Shown here: positions 9,034-17,074 of the stretch, piece by piece
Layout of the letters: every line of letters begins with the position of its first letter
Position numbering within the stretch: position 1 is the first letter of the stretch
From: Clostridium sardiniense
GTDB taxonomy: Bacteria > Bacillota > Clostridia > Clostridiales > Clostridiaceae
DNA: 42,047 bases
Assembly (NCBI RefSeq): GCF_016907995.1
Contig: NZ_JAFBDA010000027.1
Coordinates: 1-42,047, forward strand
Direction of reading: 5' to 3'
Notes under the pieces: generated by a model
Databases searched by the model: none
What the model was told of the DNA's origin: nothing
What the model saw: the letters and a program-made list of their open reading frames with translations, nothing else
Translations under genes and position numbers: made by a program

Positions 9034-9432
9034 ATGAATAAGATAAAAAAAATTTTATATGTTACTGTAGGAATTATCTCTTTTGGATTAGGAGCAATAG
9101 GAGTTATACTTCCAATATTACCTACAACTCCTTTCTTACTTCTTTCATCATTTTGTTTTGTTAGAGGATCAGATAGATTTGATAGATGGTTTAAAGGAAC
9201 AAAGCTTTATAAAAAACATTTAGAAAATTTTGTAAATAATAGAGTTATGACTATGAAGCAGAAAATAACAATATTATTATTTGCAGATGCTATGTTAATG
9301 TTCCCTCTTATTATATTAGATTCAATTTGGGCAAAAATTTTAATAGTTGCAGTTATGCTAACTAAGTATTGGTACTTTATGTTTAAGATAAAAACTGTAA
9401 AGAAAGAAGATCTAGTAAAGGATGTAGCGTAA
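9034..9432 (+). CDS. DUF454 (YbaN-like) inner-membrane protein
   Basis: This 132-aa membrane protein has two N-terminal hydrophobic segments (about 7-40) containing the family motif LGAIGVILPILPTTPFLLL. The cytoplasmic signature GSDRFDRWFKGTKLYKKHLE follows at about 49-68, and a second membrane hairpin lies at about 88-122. Full family length is present. It lies 16 bases after the CydC-like gene with an AGGAGAG ribosome site, within the Fur-controlled unit. DUF454 proteins are often found next to heme or iron genes in Firmicutes, but no molecular function is known. A short paralog is at 5096-5317. Confidence 0.85.
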   Translation: MNKIKKILYVTVGIISFGLGAIGVILPILPTTPFLLLSSFCFVRGSDRFDRWFKGTKLYKKHLENFVNNRVMTMKQKITILLFADAMLMFPLIILDSIWAKILIVAVMLTKYWYFMFKIKTVKKEDLVKDVA

Positions 9433-9434
9433 AT

Positions 9435-9740
9435 ATGGCAAGAAGAAGCAGAATAGAAAAAGAAAAAGATATTGTTAAGTTTATGATAGAAATTTATTGT
9501 TCTAAGAAACATAAGACAAAAGATAATAAGTTATGTGATGAATGTACAGACTTATTAGAATATGCACATAAAAGGTTAAGTTACTGTAAGTTTGGAAATG
9601 AAAAAAGTTCTTGTAGTAAGTGTCCTATTCACTGTTATAAGAAGGATATGAAAATGAAAATAAAAGATGTTATGAGATTCTCAGGGTGGAGGCTTATAGT
9701 ATATAAACCACACGAGTTCATAAGGCATATTTTTAAATAA
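9435..9740 (+). CDS. YgbA-type cysteine-rich protein (nitrous oxide-stimulated promoter family)
   Basis: This small soluble 101-aa protein carries the cysteine pattern of the YgbA family: IYC near 20, CDECTDLLEYA near 34-45, a later C, then CSKCPIHCYK at about 60-69, and the closing motif MRFSGWRLIVYKPH. The family is known in enterobacteria as an NO/NsrR-responsive protein; the cysteines suggest a metal or Fe-S centre. It starts 2 bases after the DUF454 stop and is followed 14 bases later by the NEAT gene, so it belongs to the Fur-regulated unit. Its presence beside a CydDC-like pair supports a redox or nitrosative-stress aspect of the operon. Confidence 0.8.
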   Translation: MARRSRIEKEKDIVKFMIEIYCSKKHKTKDNKLCDECTDLLEYAHKRLSYCKFGNEKSSCSKCPIHCYKKDMKMKIKDVMRFSGWRLIVYKPHEFIRHIFK

Positions 9741-9754
9741 GGGAGAAGAAGTTT

Positions 9755-11446
9755 ATGAGAAACAAAGTAATAGCATTAACTATTGTAGGAGCTATGACAT
9801 TTTCAATTACAACTCCAGTAACTGCAACTACTTTAAATGAAATAATAAAAGAAAATGATTCAAAAGAGGCGAAAGATGTTCTTAAAGATGGTAAATATAA
9901 AATAGAAAATGATGCACTTCATATAACAGAAGATAAAGAATCTATGGCTAGAAAATTTCTTGAAAAAGAAAGTAGCATAAGAGTAAAAGATGGACAACAG
10001 TTCCTATCAATAACATTTTCAAATAAAAGTATGATGAAAAATGTTAAAGTAACTATAAATGAAGCGGTAGCAGAAATTAAAACAACAAATGAAACAGATA
10101 ATACAATTACATATGAATTTAAGATAAATTCTATAATAAAAGATAAAATTATAGTAAGTGCAACCCCTTTTCCTTCAATGAAAGTAGATTTTAGATTGGT
10201 ATTAAAAGAAGATACACTTGAAAAAGAAGGAGATTTAACTATACCAGAAGAGAAACCAGGAGAAGGTAATCAAGAATCAGATAAGCCAGATACAAATAAG
10301 CCAGAAAATAATAAACCAGAAACTGAAAAGCCACAAGAAAAACCAGATACGAATAAACCAGAAGTAGAAAAGCCAAGTAATAAACCTAATAATACAACTG
10401 GATCTAATAATACTCAAACTCAAAATAAAGAACTATATAAGATGCAAAACGAAATACTAACAGATAGTGAAATAGGATATGGTGCAGCTAGAGGAGCTAT
10501 ATCTAAAACAAATTATATGGAAATTAGGAATGGCAAAAAGTATATAACTATGAGTATTTCAGGAACTGATTTAATGTCTAATATAAGAGTTATAGTAAAT
10601 GGCAAGTCAATTAATTATACAGTTTTAAAGAATGATAGATCTAATAATTTAATGGATATAGAATTCCTAGTAAGCTCATTAGATGACAATGTTAAATTTA
10701 AAATGCATATAGATGTATTGGGTGAAGATATAGATTTTGGAGTTAAATTCTTAAAGAATACTTTAACTCAAATAGGTTTTTTACCAGAATCTAAGCCAAG
10801 CACAAATCTATCAATACCAAATGCTGAAGAATTTTTAGCTACAACTAAATCAAAATCAGATGATGAAAAAGAAGCTGAAAATAAAAAAGCTAGCAAAAGT
10901 AATGATAAAACTAGTAAGAAGAATACAGCAAAAGAAAGCTATAAAGAATACACTATAAAAAATGAAATTATAAGTGATAGCTCAGTTGGTCGTAAGATGG
11001 CAAGAAAATACCTAAATGAAACTGCTTTATTAGAAGAAGTAGATGGAGTAAAATATATAACTTTAAGATTTTCAGGGATGGATCTTATGAATGATATAAA
11101 GATAAAGGTAAATGATGAAGATATAGATATGGAATTAGTAGATGAAGATGCTACAAATAACGTAAAGGCTTATAGATTTAAAATAAATAATATAAATGAT
11201 GATATAAAGGTCTATGCGCATATAATACCAATGAATATGGATATTGATTTTGGTGTTAAGCTTTTAGAAGATACATTAGAACTTGTAACTGAGTATACTC
11301 CAGAGGATGTAACAATTGACGGAAAGAAACTTAAGACAACTTTAGCTGCAAGCTTTGGTGGAGGCATGTTCTTACTTGGGATGGGCACAAGTGCAATTGG
11401 AACAAAGGTTATTAGAAGAGTGAAAGTAAAGAAAAAAGAAAATTAG
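9755..11446 (+). CDS. Surface protein with three NEAT domains
   Basis: This 563-aa exported protein has a signal peptide (about 1-25, ending near PVTA). NEAT domains lie at about 44-153, 225-335 and 393-505, separated by a Pro/Lys/Glu-rich linker (about 160-222) and a charged Lys/Ser/Asp linker (about 345-392). It ends with a hydrophobic segment (about 530-550) and a basic RRVKVKKKEN tail, which is a membrane anchor; there is no LPXTG sorting signal. NEAT domains bind heme or hemoproteins in Gram-positive iron uptake. None of the three shows the YxxxY heme-ligand motif; the equivalent strand reads VDFRL, IDFGVK and IDFGVK. They may bind hemoprotein, or heme with other ligands. It is the last gene of the Fur-controlled unit. 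Confidence 0.85.
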   Translation: MRNKVIALTIVGAMTFSITTPVTATTLNEIIKENDSKEAKDVLKDGKYKIENDALHITEDKESMARKFLEKESSIRVKDGQQFLSITFSNKSMMKNVKVTINEAVAEIKTTNETDNTITYEFKINSIIKDKIIVSATPFPSMKVDFRLVLKEDTLEKEGDLTIPEEKPGEGNQESDKPDTNKPENNKPETEKPQEKPDTNKPEVEKPSNKPNNTTGSNNTQTQNKELYKMQNEILTDSEIGYGAARGAISKTNYMEIRNGKKYITMSISGTDLMSNIRVIVNGKSINYTVLKNDRSNNLMDIEFLVSSLDDNVKFKMHIDVLGEDIDFGVKFLKNTLTQIGFLPESKPSTNLSIPNAEEFLATTKSKSDDEKEAENKKASKSNDKTSKKNTAKESYKEYTIKNEIISDSSVGRKMARKYLNETALLEEVDGVKYITLRFSGMDLMNDIKIKVNDEDIDMELVDEDATNNVKAYRFKINNINDDIKVYAHIIPMNMDIDFGVKLLEDTLELVTEYTPEDVTIDGKKLKTTLAASFGGGMFLLGMGTSAIGTKVIRRVKVKKKEN

Positions 11447-11454
11447 TACAGTAG

Positions 11455-11493
11455 TGTAAAGTAAACTTATTTTACATGTAAATAAAATGTACA
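11455..11493 (+). promoter_or_regulatory. Upstream activator sites for the sigma-54 activator
   Basis: Two adjoining palindromes occur here: TGTAAA-N10-TTTACA (11455-11476) and TGTAAATAAAATGTACA (11477-11493). The second is nearly the same as TGTAAATAAACTTTACA at 13758-13774, which lies upstream of the other sigma-54 promoter. They sit 120-160 bases upstream of the -24 element, a usual enhancer distance, and are probably bound by the activator encoded at 12368. Confidence 0.6.
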
Positions 11494-11538
11494 CAAAATA
11501 TTAGGGATATATTAGTTTAATAATTAAAATTAATAGGT

Positions 11539-11560
11539 AGATTCTTAGGAGAATCTTTGA
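11539..11560 (+). terminator. Weak hairpin after the NEAT operon
   Basis: AGATTC-6-GAATCT followed by TTGATA is a short stem with a poor T tract. It is the only hairpin that could end the NEAT transcript before the next promoter. Confidence 0.3.
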
Positions 11561-11614
11561 TATAGCTTATCTTAGAGGTTATATGAACTATGTAGTTAAA
11601 CTTTGAAATAAATA

Positions 11615-11630
11615 TGGCATATTATTTGCT
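11615..11630 (+). promoter_or_regulatory. Sigma-54 (-24/-12) promoter of the hydratase gene
   Basis: TGGCATATTATTTGCT has the invariant GG and GC dinucleotides of TGGCAC-N5-TTGCW at the correct spacing. It would start transcription about 40 bases before the hydratase ATG. Confidence 0.85.
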
Positions 11631-11681
11631 AAAGAATTATTATATAAGGTTTAAAATTGATAATTCTAGGGAGGTTTTAAT

Positions 11682-12098
11682 ATGAAAGGTTTAACTATAA
11701 AGGATTTAAAGATAGGGGATAAGGATTTTTTCCAAAAGACTATAACTGAAACAGATGTATATTTATATGCAGGAATAACAGGGGATTTAAATCCAGCTCA
11801 TATAAACGAAGTTGAAGCAGAAAAAGGAATGTTTAAAGGAAGAATAGCTCATGGTATGCTTACAGCTGGACTTGTTTCTGCAGTATTAGGAATGAAGATA
11901 CCTGGACCTGGAACGATTTATTTAGGTCAAGAGTTAAAGTTTACAGCTCCAGTAAAGTTTGGAGATACAATAAAAGCAGAAGCAGAAGTTATCGAAATAA
12001 ATGAAGAGAAGAACATAATATCACTAAAAACTACATGTACAAATCAAGATGGAAAAACTGTTCTAACAGGAGTGGCTAAGGCTATGCCTCCTAAATAA
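11682..12098 (+). CDS. MaoC/PhaJ-like (R)-specific enoyl-CoA hydratase
   Basis: This 138-aa single hot-dog protein carries the hydratase-2 catalytic motif D35-x4-H40 within AGITGDLNPAHINEVEA, as in PhaJ. It also has the family's GRIAHGMLTAGL and LKFTAPVKFGDTI stretches. It reversibly hydrates trans-2-enoyl-CoA to (R)-3-hydroxyacyl-CoA; the size matches dimeric short-chain PhaJ enzymes. It is transcribed alone from a sigma-54 promoter (11615-11630) with a good GGGAGG site, and is followed by a hairpin terminator. Together with the sigma-54 activator and the CoA-transferase/transporter pair downstream it suggests use of a short-chain hydroxy or unsaturated acid. The actual substrate is inference. 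Confidence 0.85.
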   Translation: MKGLTIKDLKIGDKDFFQKTITETDVYLYAGITGDLNPAHINEVEAEKGMFKGRIAHGMLTAGLVSAVLGMKIPGPGTIYLGQELKFTAPVKFGDTIKAEAEVIEINEEKNIISLKTTCTNQDGKTVLTGVAKAMPPK

Positions 12099-12135
12099 AA
12101 TCATTAGTTTGTAAAGTAGAAATTTATTAAATTAT

Positions 12136-12200
12136 GAGAAATATTTTAATCTTTGCAATATAAATTTCAAAGACTAGGGTATTTCTCTTATTTTTTATTT
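12136..12200 (+). terminator. Terminator after the hydratase gene
   Basis: GAGAAAT and TCTTTG pair with CAAAGA and ATTTCTC in a long interrupted stem, followed by a T-rich stretch. Confidence 0.65.
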
Positions 12201-12367
12201 AAAATTATTTATATTAGTATAATTTAACTTATGTTAGCTTTATAATTAATATAATTAGAAAGTAAAAAAATATAAAAATTCAAATTAATATAGATTAATT
12301 CTTTTAAAATAGGGATTTCTATATTATTAACTTTAAAGTTAACAATATTATTAAGGAGGGCTATTTT

Positions 12368-13750
12368 GTGGAAGATATGAGGGATGATATTTATATTGAT
12401 ATTTTGAATACTGTAATGGATTCTGTAAATGAATGGGTAGTTGTAGTAGATAGGGATGCTAAGATTACTATGATGAGTAAGGCGTATAAAGAATTCTTAG
12501 GAGAATATTCTCCAGAGGGTAAGCATGTAACTGAAGTAATTGATAATACTAAAATGCACGAAATTGTGAAAAGTGGTAAATCTATAATTGGAGATATACA
12601 ATATATTAGAGGAAATAGAATGATAGCTATGAGAGTACCTGTAAAAAAGGATGGATTAATTATAGGTGCAGTAGGTAAAGTTATGTTTAAGGATATAAGT
12701 GATTATTATTCATTAGGTAAACAAATAACTAAGTTGGAGAAAGAATTAGAATATTATAAAAATGAACTTGGAAATGAAAGATCTGCAAAATACTTCTTTT
12801 CAGATATAATTGGAGACTCTGAAGAAAATACTAAGGTTAAAGAAATAGCAGCAAGGGCAGCAAAGACTAGGTCTAATGTACTTATTATTGGAGAAAGTGG
12901 CACAGGAAAAGAACTGTTAGCTCATGCAATACATAATGCAAGCTATAGGAGACAAGGCCCTTTTGTTAAGATAAATTGTGCAGCAATACCAGAGGAATTA
13001 ATTGAATCAGAACTTTTTGGGTATGAGGAAGGCGCATTTACTGGAGCTAAAAAGAGTGGAAAAAAGGGAAAGTTTGAACTAGCTAATAATGGAACAATAT
13101 TATTAGATGAAATAGGAGATATGCCTTTATCATCTCAAGTTAAACTACTTAGAGTCCTTCAAGAAAGAGAAATTGAAAAGATTGGAGGAAATGTTGTTAA
13201 AGAGATTGATGTTAGAATAATATCATCTACCAATAAGAACTTAAAGAAAGCAATAGAAGAGGGAAAATTTAGAGAAGATTTATATTATAGATTAAATGTT
13301 ATAAGAATTAGTGTACCTCCTTTAAGAAACAGAAAGAAGGATATAGAGCCTTTAGCAAATATATTAAAACGAAAAGTAGCAGATAAGCTTGGTATATATG
13401 TAGAAGGTATATCAAAAGAAGCTATGGAAAGATTAAAAGAGTATGATTGGCCAGGAAATATAAGGGAGCTTGAAAATGCAATTGAAAGGTCAATTAATAT
13501 GTTAGATTCAGATATTTATATACAGGAAAAGCATTTGCCTGAGAAGTTAATACAAAAGAAGAGTAAGTATATAAGAGATACTAAGGGGAAATATTTAAAG
13601 GATATAGTTTCAGAGGTTGAGAAGGAAGTAATAAGTGAGTGTTTAAAGGATGTAGATTGGAATAAAAATAAAGCTGCTAAGATTTTAGGAATTAGTAGAG
13701 TTGGGTTGTACAAAAAGATAGAATACTATAATTTAAGTGATGCAAAATAA
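12368..13750 (+). CDS. Sigma-54-dependent transcriptional activator (PAS-AAA+-Fis)
   Basis: This 460-aa enhancer-binding protein has an N-terminal PAS-like sensor (about 8-125) and a coiled linker (about 118-140). The AAA+ domain (about 148-390) carries Walker A GESGTGKE at 175-182, the sigma-54 contact loop GAFTGA at 222-227, Walker B LLDEIGD near 245 and the WPGNIRELENAIER sensor. A Fis-type helix-turn-helix (about 425-453, KAAKILGISRVGLYKKI) closes the protein. It drives open-complex formation at -24/-12 promoters. The start is GTG 12368, placed 7 bases after AAGGAGGG. Such promoters lie directly before both neighbouring units (11615 and 13930), each with TGTAAA-type palindromes upstream, so these are its likely targets. 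The PAS ligand is unknown. Confidence 0.93.
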   Translation: MEDMRDDIYIDILNTVMDSVNEWVVVVDRDAKITMMSKAYKEFLGEYSPEGKHVTEVIDNTKMHEIVKSGKSIIGDIQYIRGNRMIAMRVPVKKDGLIIGAVGKVMFKDISDYYSLGKQITKLEKELEYYKNELGNERSAKYFFSDIIGDSEENTKVKEIAARAAKTRSNVLIIGESGTGKELLAHAIHNASYRRQGPFVKINCAAIPEELIESELFGYEEGAFTGAKKSGKKGKFELANNGTILLDEIGDMPLSSQVKLLRVLQEREIEKIGGNVVKEIDVRIISSTNKNLKKAIEEGKFREDLYYRLNVIRISVPPLRNRKKDIEPLANILKRKVADKLGIYVEGISKEAMERLKEYDWPGNIRELENAIERSINMLDSDIYIQEKHLPEKLIQKKSKYIRDTKGKYLKDIVSEVEKEVISECLKDVDWNKNKAAKILGISRVGLYKKIEYYNLSDAK

Positions 13751-13757
13751 AAATACA

Positions 13758-13774
13758 TGTAAATAAACTTTACA
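13758..13774 (+). promoter_or_regulatory. Upstream activator palindrome for the CoA-transferase operon
   Basis: TGTAAATAAACTTTACA is a palindrome with 6-bp arms located 156-172 bases upstream of the sigma-54 promoter at 13930. It closely matches the site at 11477-11493. A weaker half-site, TGTAAACAAAATAAACA, follows at about 13826-13842. Confidence 0.6.
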
Positions 13775-13862
13775 GTTTGAAGAAATATATACAAATAGCT
13801 AATTCTTGAAAAAGCAATATAAAACTGTAAACAAAATAAACATAACTAAATATTAGATATTA

Positions 13863-13915
13863 AGCTCTAGAAAAGTGTAAATGCTGATGTTTACAGGATT
13901 TTCTAGAGCTTTTTA
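13863..13915 (+). terminator. Terminator after the activator gene
   Basis: AGCTCTAGAAAA pairs with TTTTCTAGAGCT, with an inner TGTAAA/TTTACA pairing, and a T tract follows. The inner part repeats the activator-site motif and could also be a binding site. Confidence 0.85.
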
Positions 13916-13929
13916 TATGTAAGTAACCT

Positions 13930-13945
13930 TGGCATGCTAATTGCT
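13930..13945 (+). promoter_or_regulatory. Sigma-54 (-24/-12) promoter of the CoA-transferase operon
   Basis: TGGCATGCTAATTGCT has the GG/GC spacing of the -24/-12 class. It is the same length as the element at 11615-11630 and shares TGGCAT and TTGCT with it. Confidence 0.85.
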
Positions 13946-13981
13946 ATTTAATATGGTATAGAATTTAAGGAGGTAATTTAA

Positions 13982-15553
13982 ATGTCAAAGGTAAAATCAC
14001 TTAAAGAAGCACTACATATGATAAAAGATAATTCTACAGTAGCAGTTGGAGGGTTTATAGGGGCTGGGCATCCAGAAGAAATAACATCAGCTATAGAAAA
14101 GAAATATCTAGAAACGGGACATCCTAAAGATTTAACACTTGTATATGCAGCAGGTCAAGGGGATTCAAAAGAAAGGGGATTAAATCATTTTGGATACGAA
14201 GGTCTTGTTAAAAAAGTTATAGGTGGTCATTGGGGACTCGCACCTAAGCTACAAAAATTAGCAATTGAAAATAAAATAGAAGCTTATAATCTTCCGCAAG
14301 GAACTATAACGCATCTTTTAAGAGATATAGCAGCTAAAAAGGTGGGTACATTAACTCATGTTGGATTGAAAACGTTTGTAGACCCGAGAGTAAGCGGTGG
14401 AAAATTAAATAGTAAAACTGAAGAAGATATAGTTAAGCTAGTTGAGATAGAAGGAGTAGAAAGATTATTATATAAAGCATTCCCTATAGATGTTGCAATA
14501 ATAAGAGCGACATTTGCAGATGAAAAGGGAAATTTATCTCTTCAAAAGGAAGTTGCTACATTAGAAGGATTATCTATGGCACAAGCTGCAAAAAACTCAG
14601 GGGGAATAGTAATAGCCCAAGTTGAGAAAGTTGTAACAGATGGAAGTATAAAGAGTAAGGAAGTGAAAATTCCTGGAATATATGTTGATGCTATAGTGGT
14701 AGCTAAAGAAGAAAATAACATGCAAACCTTTGGAGAAAAATATAATCCAGCTTATAGTGGAGAAATAACAATTCCTTTAAATGAAGTAGACGCTATGCCG
14801 CTAAATGAGAGAAAGATAATATCAAGAAGGGCAGCAATGGAGATATTACCTAATTCAATAGTAAACTTAGGAATTGGAGTTCCAGAAGGGGTTGCAGTAG
14901 TGGCTAACGAGGAAGGAATAAAAGATAGTATGGTACTTACTGTAGAGTCTGGTCCTATTGGTGGAATACCAGCAAGCGGATTAAACTTTGGTGCTTCTCT
15001 TAATGCAGAATGTGTAATAGATCAAGCTTATCAATTTGATTTTTATGATGGCGGAGGATTAGATGTAGCTTTCCTAGGTCTTGCACAATGTGATAAAGAT
15101 GGAAATATTAACGTAAGTAAATTTGGTCCTAAGATAGCAGGATGTGGTGGTTTTATAAATATAACTCAGAATGCTAAGAAAGTAGTTTATTGTGGTACTT
15201 TTACTGCTGGAGGTCTAAAGATAAAGGTTGATGATAGAAGGTTAGTTATTGAAAAGGAAGGTAAAATAAACAAATTTATAGATGAAGTAGAGCAAATAAC
15301 TTTTAGTGGTAAATATGCTAGTGAGCTTGGACAAAAGGTTTTATATATAACTGAAAGAGCTGTTTTTGAACTTGGAAAAGATGGATTGATTCTTACAGAG
15401 ATAGCACCAGGAGTAGACATGCAAAAAGATATATTAGACAATATGGACTTTAAACCTATTATATCTAAAGATTTAAAAATTATGGAAGAAAAAATATTTA
15501 AAGATGAGTTAATGAACTTAGAGCTTAAAACAAATAAGGAAGTGTTAGTTTAA
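13982..15553 (+). CDS. Acyl-CoA:carboxylate CoA-transferase (family I, Pct/YdiF-like)
   Basis: This 523-aa fused alpha-beta CoA-transferase moves CoA from acetyl- or propionyl-CoA to a carboxylic acid. The alpha half has the VAVGGFIGAGHPEE loop at about 20-33. The beta half has the catalytic glutamate E322 in TVESGPIGG, the equivalent of the nucleophile in propionate CoA-transferase, and the GGGLDVAFLGLAQ oxyanion region near 358. Length and order fit YdiF/Pct enzymes. AAGGAGG precedes the ATG. It is the first gene after the sigma-54 promoter at 13930 and is followed by an OFA-type transporter, so it likely activates an imported organic acid, perhaps a hydroxy acid passed to the PhaJ-like hydratase. 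The specific acid cannot be read from sequence. Confidence 0.88.
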   Translation: MSKVKSLKEALHMIKDNSTVAVGGFIGAGHPEEITSAIEKKYLETGHPKDLTLVYAAGQGDSKERGLNHFGYEGLVKKVIGGHWGLAPKLQKLAIENKIEAYNLPQGTITHLLRDIAAKKVGTLTHVGLKTFVDPRVSGGKLNSKTEEDIVKLVEIEGVERLLYKAFPIDVAIIRATFADEKGNLSLQKEVATLEGLSMAQAAKNSGGIVIAQVEKVVTDGSIKSKEVKIPGIYVDAIVVAKEENNMQTFGEKYNPAYSGEITIPLNEVDAMPLNERKIISRRAAMEILPNSIVNLGIGVPEGVAVVANEEGIKDSMVLTVESGPIGGIPASGLNFGASLNAECVIDQAYQFDFYDGGGLDVAFLGLAQCDKDGNINVSKFGPKIAGCGGFINITQNAKKVVYCGTFTAGGLKIKVDDRRLVIEKEGKINKFIDEVEQITFSGKYASELGQKVLYITERAVFELGKDGLILTEIAPGVDMQKDILDNMDFKPIISKDLKIMEEKIFKDELMNLELKTNKEVLV

Positions 15554-15572
15554 AACACAAAAGGGGGATAAG

Positions 15573-16778
15573 ATGAAAAAGAGTAGAGGAATAATAGTAG
15601 TAATTGCATCATTAGCAATTCAATTAGTTATGGGAACTATCTTTATGTGGAGCTTATTTAATATACCATTTACAGAGAAATTTGGATGGGATAAAAGTTC
15701 TATAGTATTCACTTTTTCAGTTATGATATTTTTCTTTACATTCTCAGCTATATTTGGTGGTAGACTACAGGATAAATATGGACCTAGAAAGATAGCAACA
15801 ATAGGAAGTATCTTATTTGGTGCAGGAGTGATACTTTCTAGTACAGTAAGTGAAGTATGGCAATTATATTTATATTATGGAGTGATCGCAGGGATAGGAG
15901 CAGGTTTTGTTTATGTGTGTCCAGTGGCTACTTGTGTTAAGTGGTTCCCAGATAAGAGAGGTTTAGTCACAGGACTTGCAGTAAGTGCCTTTGGATTATC
16001 AGCATTAGTTTTTAAGCCTATAGCAATACATTTTATTAATGTTGCCAGTGTTCCAGGTGTTTTCTTATATTTAGGAATTATTTATACAATCTTAGCAATA
16101 ATACCTGCACAATTTCTTTCACTTCCAGATGAAGAGGTTGAAGCTAATAATAAAAAGCCTACTAATGATAAGGATGAAATTAATATTACTCCTAAAGAGA
16201 TGTTAAGTCATGGAAAGTTTTATGTGTTAGCTATGATGTATCTATTTGGTGGAACAGCATGTTTAACAGTAATTGGACTAGCTAGAGATATAGGAGTTGA
16301 ACTAGCTAATATAACTCCAGAGGCAGCAGCAAATGCAGTTGCAGTAATATCACTGTTTAATGCTGGCGGAAGACTTTTCTGGGGTATGATTTCAGATAAG
16401 CTCGGAATAGAAAAATCAGCTGGAATAATTTATATTATAATGACAGTATCAATGGCTTATACTGCCTTTGGAGATTTGAGCGGAAATAAATACTTTATTG
16501 TATTAGGATTTATGGCAATAAGCTATGGAGGAATGTTAACCATATTCCCAACTATTATGGCAGCTTATTATGGTACTAAGAATTTTGGAGTTAACTATGG
16601 AATAATATTTGCAATATATGGACTAGGAGCTGTAATTGGACCTATGACAGCTACAGCTATAGGGTTAAAGCTAACATTTATAGCATCTACAATATTATGT
16701 TTTATAGCGGTACTTGGAGCCTTATATATTTATAAGAACAATACAATTAAAATAGGCAGAGAAATGCAATTAGATTAA
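15573..16778 (+). CDS. MFS transporter, oxalate/formate antiporter (OFA) family
   Basis: This 401-aa membrane protein has twelve predicted helices. The loop 2-3 motif GRLQDKYGPRKIATIG (about 63-78) and FMWSLFNIPFTEKFGW near the N-terminus mark the OFA branch, whose members exchange or import small carboxylates. GGGGGA precedes the ATG, and the gap to the CoA-transferase is 19 bases, so both are on the sigma-54-driven transcript. The context (CoA-transferase, hydratase) predicts uptake of a short-chain monocarboxylate. It is followed by a shared bidirectional terminator at 16971-17007. Confidence 0.88.
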   Translation: MKKSRGIIVVIASLAIQLVMGTIFMWSLFNIPFTEKFGWDKSSIVFTFSVMIFFFTFSAIFGGRLQDKYGPRKIATIGSILFGAGVILSSTVSEVWQLYLYYGVIAGIGAGFVYVCPVATCVKWFPDKRGLVTGLAVSAFGLSALVFKPIAIHFINVASVPGVFLYLGIIYTILAIIPAQFLSLPDEEVEANNKKPTNDKDEINITPKEMLSHGKFYVLAMMYLFGGTACLTVIGLARDIGVELANITPEAAANAVAVISLFNAGGRLFWGMISDKLGIEKSAGIIYIIMTVSMAYTAFGDLSGNKYFIVLGFMAISYGGMLTIFPTIMAAYYGTKNFGVNYGIIFAIYGLGAVIGPMTATAIGLKLTFIASTILCFIAVLGALYIYKNNTIKIGREMQLD

Positions 16779-16970
16779 ATATAAAATGATTTTTATGAAC
16801 ACGGAATTTTAAGAATAAGGATTTTATAGATTAGAGTATGTTAAAGATTTTAAAGTATTCAAATTTATATGGAGAATAGATAATATAAACATTTATTTTA
16901 AAAACATATATTTATAAAGAATACAGGATTTTTTAAAGTGCTTTATAATAGATATATATAATATAGAAAT

Positions 16971-17007
16971 AAAAGAGTTAAGAAATCTCACTTTCTTAAC
17001 TCTTTTT
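16971..17007. terminator. Bidirectional terminator between convergent genes
   Basis: AAAGAGTTAAGAAA and its reverse complement flank a 6-nt loop, with A and T tracts on both sides. It serves the transporter on the plus strand and the ferric-reductase-like gene on the minus strand. Confidence 0.85.
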
Positions 17008-17074
17008 AAATGTATGTAGAATGTTATTAAATTTATTCTATTAGAATATATGTAATTGCTTAAATTAAAATAGG

